From: Lenzites betulinus | Lineage: Eukaryota; Basidiomycota; Agaricomycetes; Polyporales; Polyporaceae | Assembly (NCBI GenBank): GCA_022264855.1 | Contig: JABYQU010000027.1 | Span: forward strand, 124,001-188,000 | Reading direction: 5' to 3' | DNA length: 64,000 nucleotides | Shown: one piece after another, positions 34,635-46,820 of the stretch | Layout of the letters: every line of letters begins with the position of its first letter | How positions within the stretch are numbered: the first letter of the stretch is position 1 | The notes under the pieces: generated by a model | Seen by the model: the letters and a program-made list of their open reading frames with translations, nothing else | The model's database searches: none | What the model was told of the DNA's origin: nothing | Made by a program: the position numbers and the translations under genes

Positions 34635-36049
34635 CCCTCACGAGGGGCGGGACCAGGTCCTCGTGCGGGCGTGGAGGGGGCGGGGCGGGATGGGAGTGGT
34701 CGGGGGAGGAGGCAAGAGGCAGGAGGGACGTTTGGCGGGTTCGGGGCGGGGCGAGGACATGGTGGAGGGACGTGGCGGGGAAAGCGGGCGTGGGCTCGGG
34801 CGTGGCGGAGGGCTCGAGGGCGAGGGCGAGCACGGAAAGGGAGCCGCCTAGCCACTCCGGGCCCAAATTGCGGCCGCGTCGCTTCGGGTGACAGGCCCTG
34901 TCCTCCGCCCGCCCTTCCTGCCCCTTCCCGCCCTTATCCGGCTGCGTCTCCATCTGAGCACCCCGCCCCGCCACCCCCATGCGCATGCACGTGAACGGCG
35001 CGCGTGAATCCCCCCGCAGTGTCCGCGGGGATGGGTGGGGCGTGGATGGAGGAGAGCGCGGAGGAATGGTTGCGGGCGTAGCAAGGGGCGTTGAATTCAT
35101 GTTTGAATGACAAGTGGTATGTGGCTGTGTCAGACAGCGTTCCTACCTTAATTGCCGGCGCGTCATCCGCTCACTCACTCACTCACGTATGTCCGCATCC
35201 GCTCCCTCGCTCACTTCTTCACGTCCGCTACGCCCTCTGTCCCATCGGCGGAGATGCCGAGCTCGAAGAGTGCTGCAAATGTTCTTTCTTCCTTCTCTGA
35301 CCCTCGCTTGGACGTCCTTTCGCATTCTGTGCCCTCGTTCCTGACGCTGCGTCTACTCGCGGAGCCATGCAAGGTACTGCGTTGGTCCGTCGGGTGTCAT
35401 GTCAGTCGTCCGAGCTTCTGATCTACCTGGCATTTCTAGAATTCCCGTATAGTCACCGGAGTGGCAGAGCTTGAAGGTAAGATGCCGGTCCGCGGCGATC
35501 TCACCGTACCCCAGCATGCATACACCGCAAAACTGTTTTGGGGTATCCAGCAGCCACCTGCGCACATGCCCTGCTGGCTATCACCTTAAGTACCACCATC
35601 TAATATCGATTAACCCGTTACGCTAGCCGGGTATTGTTATTGATGTGGGAGTCCAGAGCGGTCACCTTGAGCCACCCTCCCCCGTTAGCTTACGAGCAGC
35701 CAGTGCATTCGGCTAGTGGCCACTAGCCAGACCCACCTGCTAGGAAGCTCCAGTTTTATATTCGTATTGTCCATTACCACCAGCCTGAGCCGACCCGGTC
35801 GCCACCGTCACCTCCCACGCCCCTTTCCGACCTCTGCCCTGACCGGCATCGCAGTCAGCCCACCCAAGTTCACCGATATACGCACTGGAATGGTGCCTGC
35901 AATGGTCCGGGCCAAGGGCTCTAGGATGCAGTGAAGACGATGCAATGGTGAGTACGATCTGACTTGGTATCTCGAAGACCATAGAAGCCCAATCAGCGAA
36001 GTTATTATACAGCAGTAAGATGCGTGTAAGGTTGAATGATGGGCTACCC
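34635..36049. other. Intergenic, GC-rich then low-complexity
   Basis: The 34635-35090 part is strongly GC-skewed and keeps several frames open by composition only. A (CACT)n microsatellite lies near 35172-35186. No gene is supported. Confidence 0.5.
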
Positions 36050-37049
36050 TCAGACAAGTTCAAAGCCGAGCCTAGACCTAACCCAGCAGTCAGTACCCGG
36101 GACCCTCCTCACATCAGCCCGAACCCTGTACGAACTCACCTGAGTGTGCACCCCAGAGACCGTCGGCCCAACTGCAGACACGCTCGACACGACCTCTCCA
36201 GCCCGCACGCCCGTCGGCAAACCACTAGATACCACGCGCGTCTCCGCAACCGCAGTCGTCGGGACCGCCGCAGAATGCGGGACGATGGACGTGACCACCG
36301 TGGGCGCAGACGACACGCTCACCACGCGCGTGACCGTCGTCGGCGCGCTCGGGAGCGTAACAGAGGAAATCTCCCGCTTGATTATGCCCACGCGCCCTGT
36401 CCCGCCGACAAGCGCTTCGAGCTTCGCAGGGAGCATGCGCCGCCCAATCTTCGCGGGCACCGGCACGCCCGACACGCTCGGGACGGCAGCGGCGCTCGAT
36501 ACTGTCTCTAGTACGCACGGCACGGACGATTCAGACATGGGCGGGACGAGCTGGCGCGCGCCGAGGGGCGCGGCGAGCTCGTCGACGAGGTTGCCCAGTA
36601 TCGCGGTGGGCGCAGCGTGTCTGGATTCCTTGACGGGGACCGCGTCGTCGCGTGCGACGCCCGCGCCGTGCGAGTGCACGGCGGGGAGCGTCGTGATGGG
36701 CCCGGAGGCGCGGACGATGCTGGGGGTGCCGGAGGCGGGCGGGGTCGCGACACGGGTGAGGGTGACGGGGATGGGGACGGACGAGACGCCGCGCGCCATG
36801 TGGGGCTCGCTGGCGGTGATGCTGGTGATGCGCCCCGAGCTGGAGAGGATGGTTGCGGCGGGCGTCGGGGTCGCGCTTGGGATGCTGATGGTGGTGATGG
36901 AGCCGACGGAGTCGGTGACTGTGTGGATGGGCGCGGCGAGGCCTGCATGGCAGCAATGTCTAAAGTCAATACGACGGCTCGAGTGCAAGACGCGAGGACG
37001 TACCACCGGCAGCAACAGCAAGAATGACAAAGTTCAGGAGGTGCATCAT
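36050..37049 (-). CDS. Ser/Thr-rich secreted protein B
   Basis: Two exons (37049-37004 and 36942-36050) give up to 312 residues; a last short intron after GVHTQ could trim the end. The signal peptide reads MMHLLNFVILAVAAGGLAAP. The 46-base first exon and the phase of its intron mirror genes A, C and D, whose first exons are 49 bases. The mature part is Ser/Thr/Val/Pro-rich (for example TDSVGSITTISIP, GRITSITASEP, TTVTRVVSVSSAP), with one IIKREISS site but no repeat units like those in A and D. Only the gene architecture, signal peptide style and composition tie it to the family, so membership is tentative. The opposite strand is open for 324 codons, a composition artefact. Confidence 0.65.
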
Positions 37050-39137
37050 CTTGGCAATCTCAAGTTCGGACGAGGGTCAAAGAAGGGTGTCGGATTAGGC
37101 GCAGAGAGCGGGAGGTAGTAGGCGGAAGAAGGTCGAAACACAAACGAATGACGGCGGTGTCTCTTCCTCCCTCCCCCGCTCTCTCCTATATACCCGTCGC
37201 GCCCGCCACGTCGTGCGACCCCCGGAGCGCTCGCCTCTGGCAGCCGAACACTTCGCGCGACGAAGGCGGCTGCGGTGGAGCCGGGTGCGCGCACGCGTCG
37301 GGTCGCCGTCCCCGCAGCGAGTTCGCGCACGCTGGCGGGCGCGCGGAAGCCGTTTTGGGGGCGCGGAGGCGGGAGGCGCGGAGGCGCACCGCGTTGGATG
37401 ATATTGGGGTGCGTTTGAGCTGCAAGCGGCGCGAGAGGCGTTCGCGTGGGGTTCTCGCGCAGTGGGGTGAACACCGCGTCAACATCGTGCGCATGTATGC
37501 GCCAAAAGGTGAAATATCGTGGTCACCCAACGCGAAATTGACGTCCTTCCGCACTGTCGTGCGTCTTAGAAGTCTGAAATGAAGTTCGGAAGGTTACGTC
37601 AGTTCGTTCCGGGGGTTTTCTCTGACCAGTTAGTACAAACACGACCTTGGCGCGCTGGCTGGTTTACGTCGAATATCACTAGAAGTTAGCATACACCCCG
37701 AGCAGATGCAACTCATCTCAGGTAGTAGTCGTTAAGCGTAAACGTCGCGATCCTTGCAAACGGTGTATGGCGCCAGGAAGTGCCAGTGCACACCCGGAAG
37801 TGCTTCGGGTGACCGGCTATCGCGGTCTTGCCATCATAGGCTGGCAATTCGACAAAGAGTTCAGGCGGAGAAGAGATCTTTGATGGTACTAGTAGTACTA
37901 ATAGTAGGAGCGGAAGGATATGAAGCGCAAAACCGCTACGGGGGAAGACTTTCGAGTGGTGGCGACTGGTAGAGATTCCAAATCGAGAGGAAGACCTTAA
38001 GCGGGAAACGGCCGGCAGATATCGGAACATGCCGAACGCGTCGAGCGAGCGCCTATGGCTTCCAGCGCTATTGACTTGAACTTCTACCACGACTGCATGC
38101 TCTTGTGATCCTCTGTGCTCTCTCTAGGCATATGTATATGAGGCTGGGAATTCGTTTGCTGCGCTGTTACAACTATACAATATCAGATCATGTACCTCAG
38201 AAGCCTCGCCCATTGTACCGCAAGATGTGGGCCTTGTAACTCACCACCAGCGGGCCTTCCCGACTTTGAGTATGGCACACCTGAGTGACCGCGCACGCTC
38301 AAACTTTTGGTCAGGTAACGTAGGAGCTTTGGAGCTCTAAGTCAGCAGCCAGTGCATGAAACGTGCCCCATAGCCGTCCCGTGCACACTGCACAGCGGGC
38401 GTCTGACGGAATCCGCACGGCGACTCCGTGAACGCACCGACCTCTATCCTATTGTCGCTGCGGCTTCGCACTGATTTGTGCGGAATAACGTCGGTGAGGC
38501 AGTAAGTTTCGGTCATGTACCTCCGCGCGCGGTGCTGCCAAGACTTTCGGTATGACGCCAACTTTGCCTTGTTGTACTTTTCTGCTGACGCGGATTTAGG
38601 TAGGACGATGTACGTACTTGGCAGGTACTTGGTGCCGCATTGCAAGGCACGCCAGGAAGCCAGTCGTCTTCAATTTCTGAATGATACCCTACGTGCATGG
38701 CTCGCCATACTGCACTAGAGTCAACTACATGCCGAATTTCAGACATTCCGACGCCTCGCGGACGACATCCATTGATTCCGCAGGACGAATCTCATGATCG
38801 CTTGGAGCAGAGGGAAGACCCGTTGATTGCCCGGGATGGATACCTTGTGGTGCTGCGGTGTGCGGCTATGCGCTGGCCGTACTGCGCCTCTGAGGCAGGC
38901 CTTCGTGAGCACGCCCACCTTCGACAGAGGAAGAGTCAGCTGTGGAGCGGTGGTCGCAGATGTGGATTTGTGCACAGCACTTGGGTGCCGTGCACCAGCT
39001 CGTTTCGAGGAGCCAGGCTTAAAAGGCATCCGCAAAGACGGGGGATTTCAACCCTGTTCCCTGTATTTCTTCCCCTTTCTCAGGTTGACCCGTTTTTGCA
39101 CCCTTCCTCTCTGTCTTATTTCTCAAGTTCAGGAAGC
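37050..39137. other. Intergenic between divergent secreted genes B and C
   Basis: A TATATA-like sequence at about 37188-37194 precedes gene B by some 140 bases. The stretch upstream of gene C (38840-39050) is distantly similar to the upstream region of gene D. No coding region is recognised. Confidence 0.45.
39018..39046 (+). promoter_or_regulatory. Core promoter of secreted protein C
   Basis: CTTAAAA followed at once by the block TCCGCAAAGACGGGGGA, about 115 bases before the start codon. The same 17-base block directly follows the TATA box of gene D. Confidence 0.6.
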
Positions 39138-39766
39138 ATGATGTTCACGTTGAACTTCGTTTTGACCGCCCTTCTGTTGGGTCAGGGTACGTACCCCGTC
39201 TCTAATGTGTACGTTCAGCAATATACTAATACGCACTTCCCCACTCAGGCATTGCTTTCCCGTTGGTGGAGCGTGCCGAGGACGCCACCACCACCAGCCT
39301 CACCTCGCCGGATCACCAGACGACCACGAGCAAGTTTAAACCGAGCACGACAACCGCCGCTGACTTCACCGGCCTCATTCCGACCGGAGGCGTAACGAGC
39401 GTGTCCTTCCCTGGGGCAGGCGGGCCGACCACCATCGACTCCACCCCCGGAAGTGGGCCCACGACTGTGGACTCCTCCCCCGGCGGCCCGCCCACTACCA
39501 TCGACTCCACTCCCGGCGGCCCGACCACTACCATCGACTCTACTCCTGGCAATTCGCCCACTACCATCGACTCTACTCCCGGCAGCGGGACCACAACCGT
39601 TCTCGGTTCCACCGGTTCGGTCGTCGAGACCTCCGTCCCAGTCAGCGTGGGGACCACCACGGTGACCTTCCTGCCTACCGTATCGACGCTTCCCGGGCCC
39701 GTGCCCACCACCTGGACTTTCCCCTACTCCCCCGCTGCTGTTGCGTCGCACACCCTCAACGGTTAG
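39138..39766 (+). CDS. Ser/Thr-rich repeat secreted protein C
   Basis: Two exons (39138-39186 and 39249-39766) give 188 residues. The signal peptide MMFTLNFVLTALLLGQG is followed by IAFPLVERAED, closely matching the start of genes A and D, where the equivalent is NAIPLEKR. The body holds a short tandem repeat of about ten residues, variants of GPTTIDSTPGG, repeated around six times, then VETSVPVSVGTTTVTFLP and the tail AAVASHTLNG. The tail matches PTLNG of A and D. The repeat sequence itself is unrelated to that of A and D, so the shared parts are the two ends. It is probably an O-glycosylated extracellular or wall protein; function unknown. Confidence 0.75.
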
Positions 39767-41092
39767 ACGCGTATCGACGCGGCCAAGTTATCGTAGGCAA
39801 TCAGTAACACTTTATTATACTGCGTGGGAGGGGGGGGGGGGCGTTCGAGGCATTGACGTATCTTTTTGAATGAACTCATATGATAATTTGAGCATGCTAC
39901 GAGTGCTAATTTCTGTGAGACGCTCGGTGCTGTTTTTCTACGCCACGTTCGCCTGCCGGTGAATATGTAGAATTCTCATTGCAGTTCGCGTGACACTGCT
40001 GTAATACACCTCGAATGAAGACGCTGACGGTCAGAGTTCGAGGGGAGGAGGGCGGCAAGGAGCGTGCCATCGCATGCCACCCAAGCGCATATGTTCTAAG
40101 AGGCGTCTGGGCCAGTCGAGACAACTGCAGGCCAAAGTAATTGTCGTCTATCCCTGTAAGCCCTGTCGTACCATGAATCTCACCCCAGCTTTCTGCTAGC
40201 ACGGCTAGCACGGCGATATGTCAACAGTGTTCAGAATCCGAGTTAGACATTGAAAGGCGCTCCGAGGAGTGTGTAGGCGCTTGTTGGACCCATATTCCTT
40301 ACACAGCGACTTTTTGATCGCATCGACTTCTGTATGTTCCTCTTTCCAGTGCGGCTTCGCAGTCTTGACGCGGTAGTGTAAACGAGGCATTTTTCTATTT
40401 CCGTACACATCAGCAGTACATCAGCGTACAGGGCTGACCAGACGGCCAGTGGGATATGCCAGCTTGAATATTCCAGCGATGCTGATACAACGAGGTTCAC
40501 TAAAGCTGCCATTCACAATCGGTGCACAGACTTGACGAGGAACTCAGTCGGAGCTGTGTTGAAGAATACGGCACCGAGCTCATGGCAACCGTGGACTCCG
40601 CAAATATGCACGCTCTTGGCACGGCGGATGTGGTACGCTCTGCAACTAGGCGCTACGTGATCTTCAATTGTACTGCGGGATGCTGGAGATTGACGCCTCG
40701 CAGAACAGTCGTATTGAATCTCGAATTCCTCAAGACGCCGATTGCGCTCACATGGCTCTCTGTGGGAGAGATGTGAGCCTGTGTAGGAGATCGCCCGGGG
40801 TGGGTACCTTGTGGTGCTGCGCAAACTGAGGACAACGGCGATGTCACGGGCTGCGCTTCGTACGCGCGTAGCCAGCACAGACACGCCCACATCCGCCCAG
40901 AGAAGTTGCAGTTCTTGAGTGATGGTCTCAGATGGAGACCTCGCTCGTCGTAGATGGAGCTTTGGCCCAGACAGAGGTATAAAATGCGTCCGCAAAGACG
41001 GGGGACACATCACCTCAGTCGCCTCTCTTTTCTCTCCTTCTCACTCATATTCACTCTCTTTCACCTTGACATCTAAACCTAATATAAGCATC
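39767..41092. other. Intergenic; inner edge of right arm of duplication 2
   Basis: A run of 12 G lies at 39830-39841. Repeat homology starts at about 40306. Frames at 40513-41013 (minus) and 40522-40776 (plus) have left-arm counterparts but do not agree in length or reading frame between arms, which argues against coding. Confidence 0.5.
40978..41006 (+). promoter_or_regulatory. Core promoter of secreted protein D
   Basis: TATAAAA at 40978-40984 followed by TCCGCAAAGACGGGGGA, about 110 bases before the start codon. Gene C shares this arrangement and gene A has a diverged form of it. Confidence 0.65.
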
Positions 41093-42165
41093 ATGATGAA
41101 CATGTTGAGCTTCGTTTTGACCGCCCTCCTGTTTGCTCAGGGTGAGTATTCCCGTCGTCGATATCTATGTGTGTCCAGCGATATAGTACTTACACGGCTC
41201 TTCAACGCTCAGGCAATGCGATTCCGTTGGAGAAGCGTTCCACCACCGCCGGAGAGGGCAACCCGACTACCATCACCGTGTCGCACGCAGTGGCTACCGG
41301 TGGTGTGTCGAGCAGCTTCACCCACGTTGGCGGGCCCCAAGTCTCGAGCTCGTTCTTCTCGGTCCCTACGAGCGTTTTCACGTCCGTCGGCGGCACGCCC
41401 GAGTCTGATTCGACTACCGCCGGCGAGGGCAACCCCAAGACCATCACAGTGTCGCACGCAGCGGCCACCGGCGGTGTGTCGAGCAGCTTCACCCACATCG
41501 GCGGGTCCCAGGTCTCGAGCTCCTTCGTTTCGGTCCCGACCACCGCTGAAGGCCCGAAGAGCGTGTTCACGTCCGTCTCCGGCAAGCCCGAGTCCTCCGG
41601 GTCCGTGAGGTCCATCTTCTTCAGCAGTGTCACCGCGGAGGGGCACCACACGACCATCGCCTCCGAGTCTGTCCCGACCACGACTCTGGATGCGTCCCCT
41701 GGGGCAGTGACCTCTGTGTTCTTCCCGAGCAGCAAGTCGGCGGACAGCTCTGACTCCACCACCGCCGGCGAGGGCAACCCGAAGACCGTCACCGTGTCTC
41801 ACGCAGCGGCCACCGGCGGTGTGTCGAGCAGTTTCACCCACATCGGCGGGTCCCAGGTTTCGAGTTCGTTCTTCTCGGTCCCGACCAGCGTGTTTACGTC
41901 CGTCGGCGGCACCCCCGAGTCTCATTCCACCACTGCCGGCGAGGGCAACCCAAAGACGGTCACCGTGTCTCACGCGGCGGCTACCGGCGGCGTGTCGAGC
42001 AGCTTCACCCATGTCGGCGGGAGCTCCCCCTCTACCACTGGGATCACGAGCATCTTCACCTCCGTCGCCGGCAGCTCCCCTTCCACTATTTCCGAGCCTG
42101 TCCCTACCACCATAACCATCCACAACTCCCCCGCTGCCGCCGCGTTGCCCACTCTCAACGGCTGA
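41093..42165 (+). CDS. Ser/Thr-rich repeat secreted protein D
   Basis: Two exons (41093-41141 and 41213-42165) give 333 residues. The signal peptide MMNMLSFVLTALLFAQG and the propeptide-like NAIPLEKR are nearly the same as in gene A. The repeat unit starting STTAGEGNP and containing SSSFTH(V/I)GGSQVSSSF occurs four times, against two in gene A. Between the second and third units sits a unique segment with SIFFSSVTAEG and SPGAVTSVFFPSS. The end, SIFTSVAGSSPST and then PTLNG, is common to both. D is the inverted-duplication partner of A, and the difference is a gain or loss of whole units. Secretion is strongly predicted; a wall or adhesive role is only inference. Confidence 0.78.
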
Positions 42166-42519
42166 ACGCGTCCTACCGCGGCCGTCATCGCCTATGGGTC
42201 GACACCAAGTTACGGATTATGGGACTACGGACTGAATTTGGCTTTCTACATGGACTTATCGGAGCGTTGGCGCAGTATTATTTCTGTGGCTTGAGAGTTT
42301 AATATTGTCTACGTTGGTTTCACCGTTTTTGAGAGCAGTGTGACAATGGATACTTTCGAGCACTACGAGGGACACTGCAGAGGGTGTGTCGCTAGTCACT
42401 ATGCTGGACGGGTTTCGAACCAAAGTGCGTTCAGCTGACTTTCTGCTGCGCTCTTTACTACCTTCGAATCACGGAGGCATTACTTCTACCTTCTCGCTTG
42501 TCCCTAAGTAGACTCTATT
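42166..42519. other. Intergenic between convergent genes
   Basis: Counterpart of 25885-26322. No gene seen. Confidence 0.5.
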
Positions 42520-44292
42520 TTACGCCAAGTCCAACACAGTCACCGACCCATCGCTCGACCCTAGCGCGACCCGCCCCCGCGCCTCATCATAGTCCAGCGC
42601 CGACCAGCGACAGTTGTCCTTCGGCTGTACCCACAACTTCCGCGCGTGGGGTTGCAACTCTGGATGACGCCTCTGCAGCGGGCCCGTGAACACCGCCCCA
42701 CACAGCGCCTCTGCAGTCTTCGAGCGATCGCTGCCGCTGCCGCCGCCGTGCGCGTCGTCGGGGGGCAGAAAGTCCGGGTTGAACGTGTCGAACACCTGCG
42801 CTGCGGAGGAGTGCACGTCAAGCCCGGTCAGGTGCGCTGTGCGCGCGGCGCGCGGCTGGATCCAGAGGGCTGTCCCGCATGGTCCGAGGATGATGTCCGT
42901 GCACCGCAGGAAGCCACGCACGGCTGGTGAGGTGTGCTCCGCGCGGACCGGGGGGAAGATGTATGGAGCAGCTGTGTGGGGCGGAGCTGTAGCGGTCGAG
43001 GCGATCGCTCCATCCTGCGAAGGTGGCTGCACTGTGTTCTGTTCCTCGAGGTCGGGGTTCGGGAGTAAGATGAATTGCTCTAGATTGTGTACGACGGACG
43101 CCCAGGGATCGTCGCTCTCCGTACGTAGCAAGATAGAGAGCGATGCGTTCTTCACTGCACCGTTGTCGAGGCCGCTCATGGGATCGCATTGAGTGTTGAC
43201 GGAGACGCCGTCGATCCAGCCGAACGTGTGGTGCCCCACAGGTTCGTACGTTGTCAACGAGCTTTCCGTGGAATGCAGTGATGGCTCGGGGAAAAGTTCA
43301 ACTGAGTGCGCGCGGACGACGAGAACGCTCCGATGGGCGAACACAATCAGAAGGCACCTGTTATACTGTGAACATATCAATAACGACGACCCGCAGCAAC
43401 TAAGCGGTGTGCTGATACCTTGAAATGTTCGTCGACAGGCGGCTGCGAGCCTTTTAGGAGTGCGAATGTATTCTCACGCCAGTTCATGACCACCGTTTCG
43501 TACCCATCGTCACTGAACGCGATCAGGTCCCCTTTCAACGCTACAGGCCTAAATGAGGTCGCGATGTTGCAGATAGGCTTGAAGCACGGGTTGCCGCTCT
43601 CTAGATCCGAGATGGTGAGGATTTCGATGCTCATTTGACCGCTGCCGGGGAGTCTCAGTACACCACGTCAGACAATGAAGATGTAACCGACCTGCTCGTC
43701 TGCACCGCAGTAGCAAGCACGGCTTCTGACAACGGGTCCTCATTGACTACGAAGCCGGAAAATATGGCGCCTTTCGGGGCCCAATTAGCGATCTTGCGCG
43801 GCTGCGTTTCTCCCTGAGCGAAGGTGGGATTCCCGACGTCCCAGCAAGATATCATCGACCAGATGCCTTTGTAGACGGTCGCGACATAGCGGCCGCCGTG
43901 TCCGGGAAGGAACCGTACGTGAGATATGCTGTTCCCAGAGCTAGCTTGATAGTTGAGGGAGCGATGGGGCTGCGCAGAAGAAGACAACCAGAAGCGACCG
44001 AGACGCAGAGCGCGCAGAACGAGCTTCTCCAGGATATGCGCGTCGGCAGCGGCAGCGTCGAAGTGCGAGAAAGGATAGCCCTCTAGCAGAACCTGGTCCA
44101 GACACGCATGTTGCCAGACGATACGCTGTCGGGAGATGGTTTCAAGGCGCTTGCACGCCTAGTACCAGATATAATTACAGGCCACCCGGTGTATAGGGAG
44201 CGTCACATGCATACCTTCCTTGCGGATAGAATAGACGTCACAGGAAGGAAGCTGAAGACGTGGAGCAGCGTATCGTCGTCCAGCCGTTGCAT
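42520..44292 (-). CDS. F-box protein with beta-propeller-like C-terminus, copy 2
   Basis: Inverted duplicate of the gene at 24124-25884, with the same four-exon structure and an intact frame. The start codon (44292) and F-box mirror copy 1. Differences include GRFWLSSSAQPH for GSFWLSPSAQPH, ICNIATSF preceded by Pro rather than Ser, and a small Gly/Ser expansion (GGGSGSD for GGSD) near the C-terminus. The end is the same VALGSSDGSVTVLDLA. The acceptor of the last intron (TATAACAGG just after the AG) is kept in both arms, which supports the exon 4 start. Both copies are probably expressed. Confidence 0.83.
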
Positions 44293-46820
44293 GCTGCAGG
44301 GGATCTGGAGGTAGGATGACTTGTTCTGGGATCATGAAACTTGAATGCTACTTTGGCTAGTGATACGGTGATGTCGACCTGCGAGCTAGTGTCTAGACGA
44401 GGGTTACTACGAGTTTAATGCGGTGAGGCAAGGGGAACGCATCACCTGTGAGCCTTTTACTGAATACGCGTTCGACAGCGTCCCGTAGTCTTCTCCGAGT
44501 CTCGCAATATTTAGTCCCTGAAATTGCTTGTTGAAGGTGAGAAAAGTGGCGCCCGGACGTTGTAGGCGCTTGTAGGACCCATCGATTGGCGTGGCCCGTG
44601 CGTGGGAACCATTTGATCTCGCTATATATTCTCCCCGCCAGCGCATGCGTTCTTCAGACGATTCTTCCACGATCATAAACGCCTATGATGAGAGCCTTAG
44701 CAGCGAGATGAGCACGACGGTCGCAAGATCTGTCGGCGTTGACATCGCTCGTTCGGCTACACTCCTTGTTACATCGAAAGGGACGAGCTTGTTCGAAAGC
44801 TGATGGCGTCTTTATGTTCGTGGGGTCGAATCGTAGTCTTCAACGATGTAATCGCCCATTGTACTTTTAACTTGGGAACAACATCACATATGAAGATTTG
44901 GTTTTAGACTTTTCGACGGCCGGCGCGCCCAGATGAGAGGACGGCCCGAGAACATGGCGCCCGCCCGCGGTAATCGTTCCTTGCAACCCACCACCACCAT
45001 ACGGACGGTGATCAAATTCTTCCGCCTGCCTTGAACATACAAATACTATGATACATTGACCTCGCAACTTGAACCAAGGATGTTGAGCACATCTATCGTG
45101 CAGGTGCACGGTCTCCTTCAATCCGGGAATGACCAGGGCCGGTACACTTGATCGTGTCTCAAAAACGCATCATTACATGTACGTCCAAGTTTTTGCTGAG
45201 GCTGTCTGCATGGCCATGACATCGCTAATTATGACGGCTAGCGTGTTTCCAGGTTCTTAGTATTCAGTGACCATGCCGCTCAACGGCACGCCATCATGCA
45301 TCAGGCATAGAACTACACGCCCGAAGGGGGTTGGTGTCCGCAGATATCTCGCGGATCAGGATATTTCCTTGAGACTGGTGCGGAACTTTGAGAGATAATT
45401 ATTACCAATCGTCGAGTAGATACCGGGTCGCGAATATTACCACGAAATTAGACGCAGGCATCCGCCGACTGTCTCGCAGGAGTCCTGAGGATATCCACAG
45501 CTAGACGCCTGTGTCCAGACGGCAGCGATCCGGGCGCTTGCCATGCCAGCAGCAGCAGAAATTATTGCAGGTGTGCACAAATATATCATGTGTGGACGGA
45601 CGAAGTACAGCAGGACAGTGATACATAGTATATTACTCATGAAAGAAGCATATACAGAGGTGGGAAGGGCGCGTGGTTTGCAAGGAGAGAAGTTGGGATG
45701 TCGACGGCGACTAGCGCCGACTACTATGAGAAATGGACGAGCTATGTACTTACCAAACTAGATGTCCTTCAGTGGAAGCTTGAGGCTGAAGAGTGAGCGA
45801 TGTGGACCAGCGAAGTAGATTAAGTGCAAGTACCATGAGAGAGAGCGAGGCAAAACAGCAAGACACGAAGACATTGGAGAAGAGGAGAGAGAGACAGCAT
45901 GCAGAACCGTCGATTCCCCAAGTACGAAGCGCCCTCTCAAGCTCCCACACTTAGGGCGTCTCTGTACTAGATATCTGAGGATTCCGCTCAGAGGTCGGGC
46001 GGATATAGCGCCCGTCTCGAGCGAACATCGAGGCAGTTGTCTGCCGGGTTATTACTGCTGATTATCCTCACGATATCGCCAGGTAAATATTCGCATGATA
46101 CCGGCCTGACGTCCATCAGCCATCCGTTACATATCCCCCAGGCGTCTCCTTTCGAAACCTCCACCCGACCTCATGGGCAACTGGGCGTGTACATTCGCCC
46201 AATTCATGGTCGCAATGCTCCGAGTCGCGGAGCCCATGTCTGACCATTGCGTGAGCGAATTAGTCAAAACATAGCTCATTCCCCCGCTTGCTGAATCCCG
46301 CATAGGTTTCCGATCGGTGTTTGTCACACCTTACCGACACCTACGGCCTCTCCGATCCCTGTGCAACACTGTACGATTTCAATTTGCAGCACAACATTCA
46401 ACAACGCCTGTTTCAACAGTGCCATCACATGTCGTTGGCGCGCTTCGAGCTGAATTTCAACCCTTGAATTTGCAACGTAGTGTACATCCACTACGCTTGG
46501 CGCATATACTTGACGTCGTTCGGCCTCGCTAGGTTCGGGAGGCATGGAGAGCTTACAATGTCACCGGCGAGGTCGGATGTATGGTCGCATGTTCAACGTC
46601 GCATGTAGCTTCAGGTGGTCCGAGTGTTGTCACCTTGTAGCTGTAAGACTTGGGAGTGAAAACGGCCGCTCTCTTGAGTATATAAGAATACCTTCATCGT
46701 ACTTCTTTCAGCACCAACTTCTTCATCCAACTCTTCGACCGCCTTCTCAGGTGGGTGTTCTTCAATTGTGCTCACAATCCTTGTATCTCACCCGCCGCAG
46801 CAACACAACCCATAGACACC
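44293..46820. other. Intergenic, includes an arm-specific block
   Basis: This aligns with 22507-24123 except for 45232-46188. A minus-strand 60-codon frame (45758-45940) inside that block is followed by a good splice donor, but no partner exon was found. Confidence 0.45.
45232..46188. mobile_element. Arm-specific block of about 950 bp, possible insertion
   Basis: The right arm of duplication 2 matches the left on both sides of this block. The left arm has only about a dozen bases between the flanking matches GACATCGCTAATTA and ATTCGCCCAATT. No terminal inverted repeats, target-site duplication or transposase frame were recognised, so a deletion in the left arm is equally possible. Confidence 0.35.

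Noticed and set aside
34530..34994. 154-codon plus-strand GC-rich frame
   Set aside because: Composition-driven Gly/Arg-rich frame overlapping the first exon of the DUF6534 gene on the other strand.
39830..39841. Run of 12 G as a possible G-quadruplex or regulatory site
   Set aside because: A single homopolymer in the 3' flank of gene C, most likely slippage; length may also be a sequencing error.
40513..41013. 166-codon minus-strand frame in the right arm of duplication 2
   Set aside because: Its left-arm counterpart (27447-27779) differs in length and frame, and it overlaps the promoter of secreted gene D.
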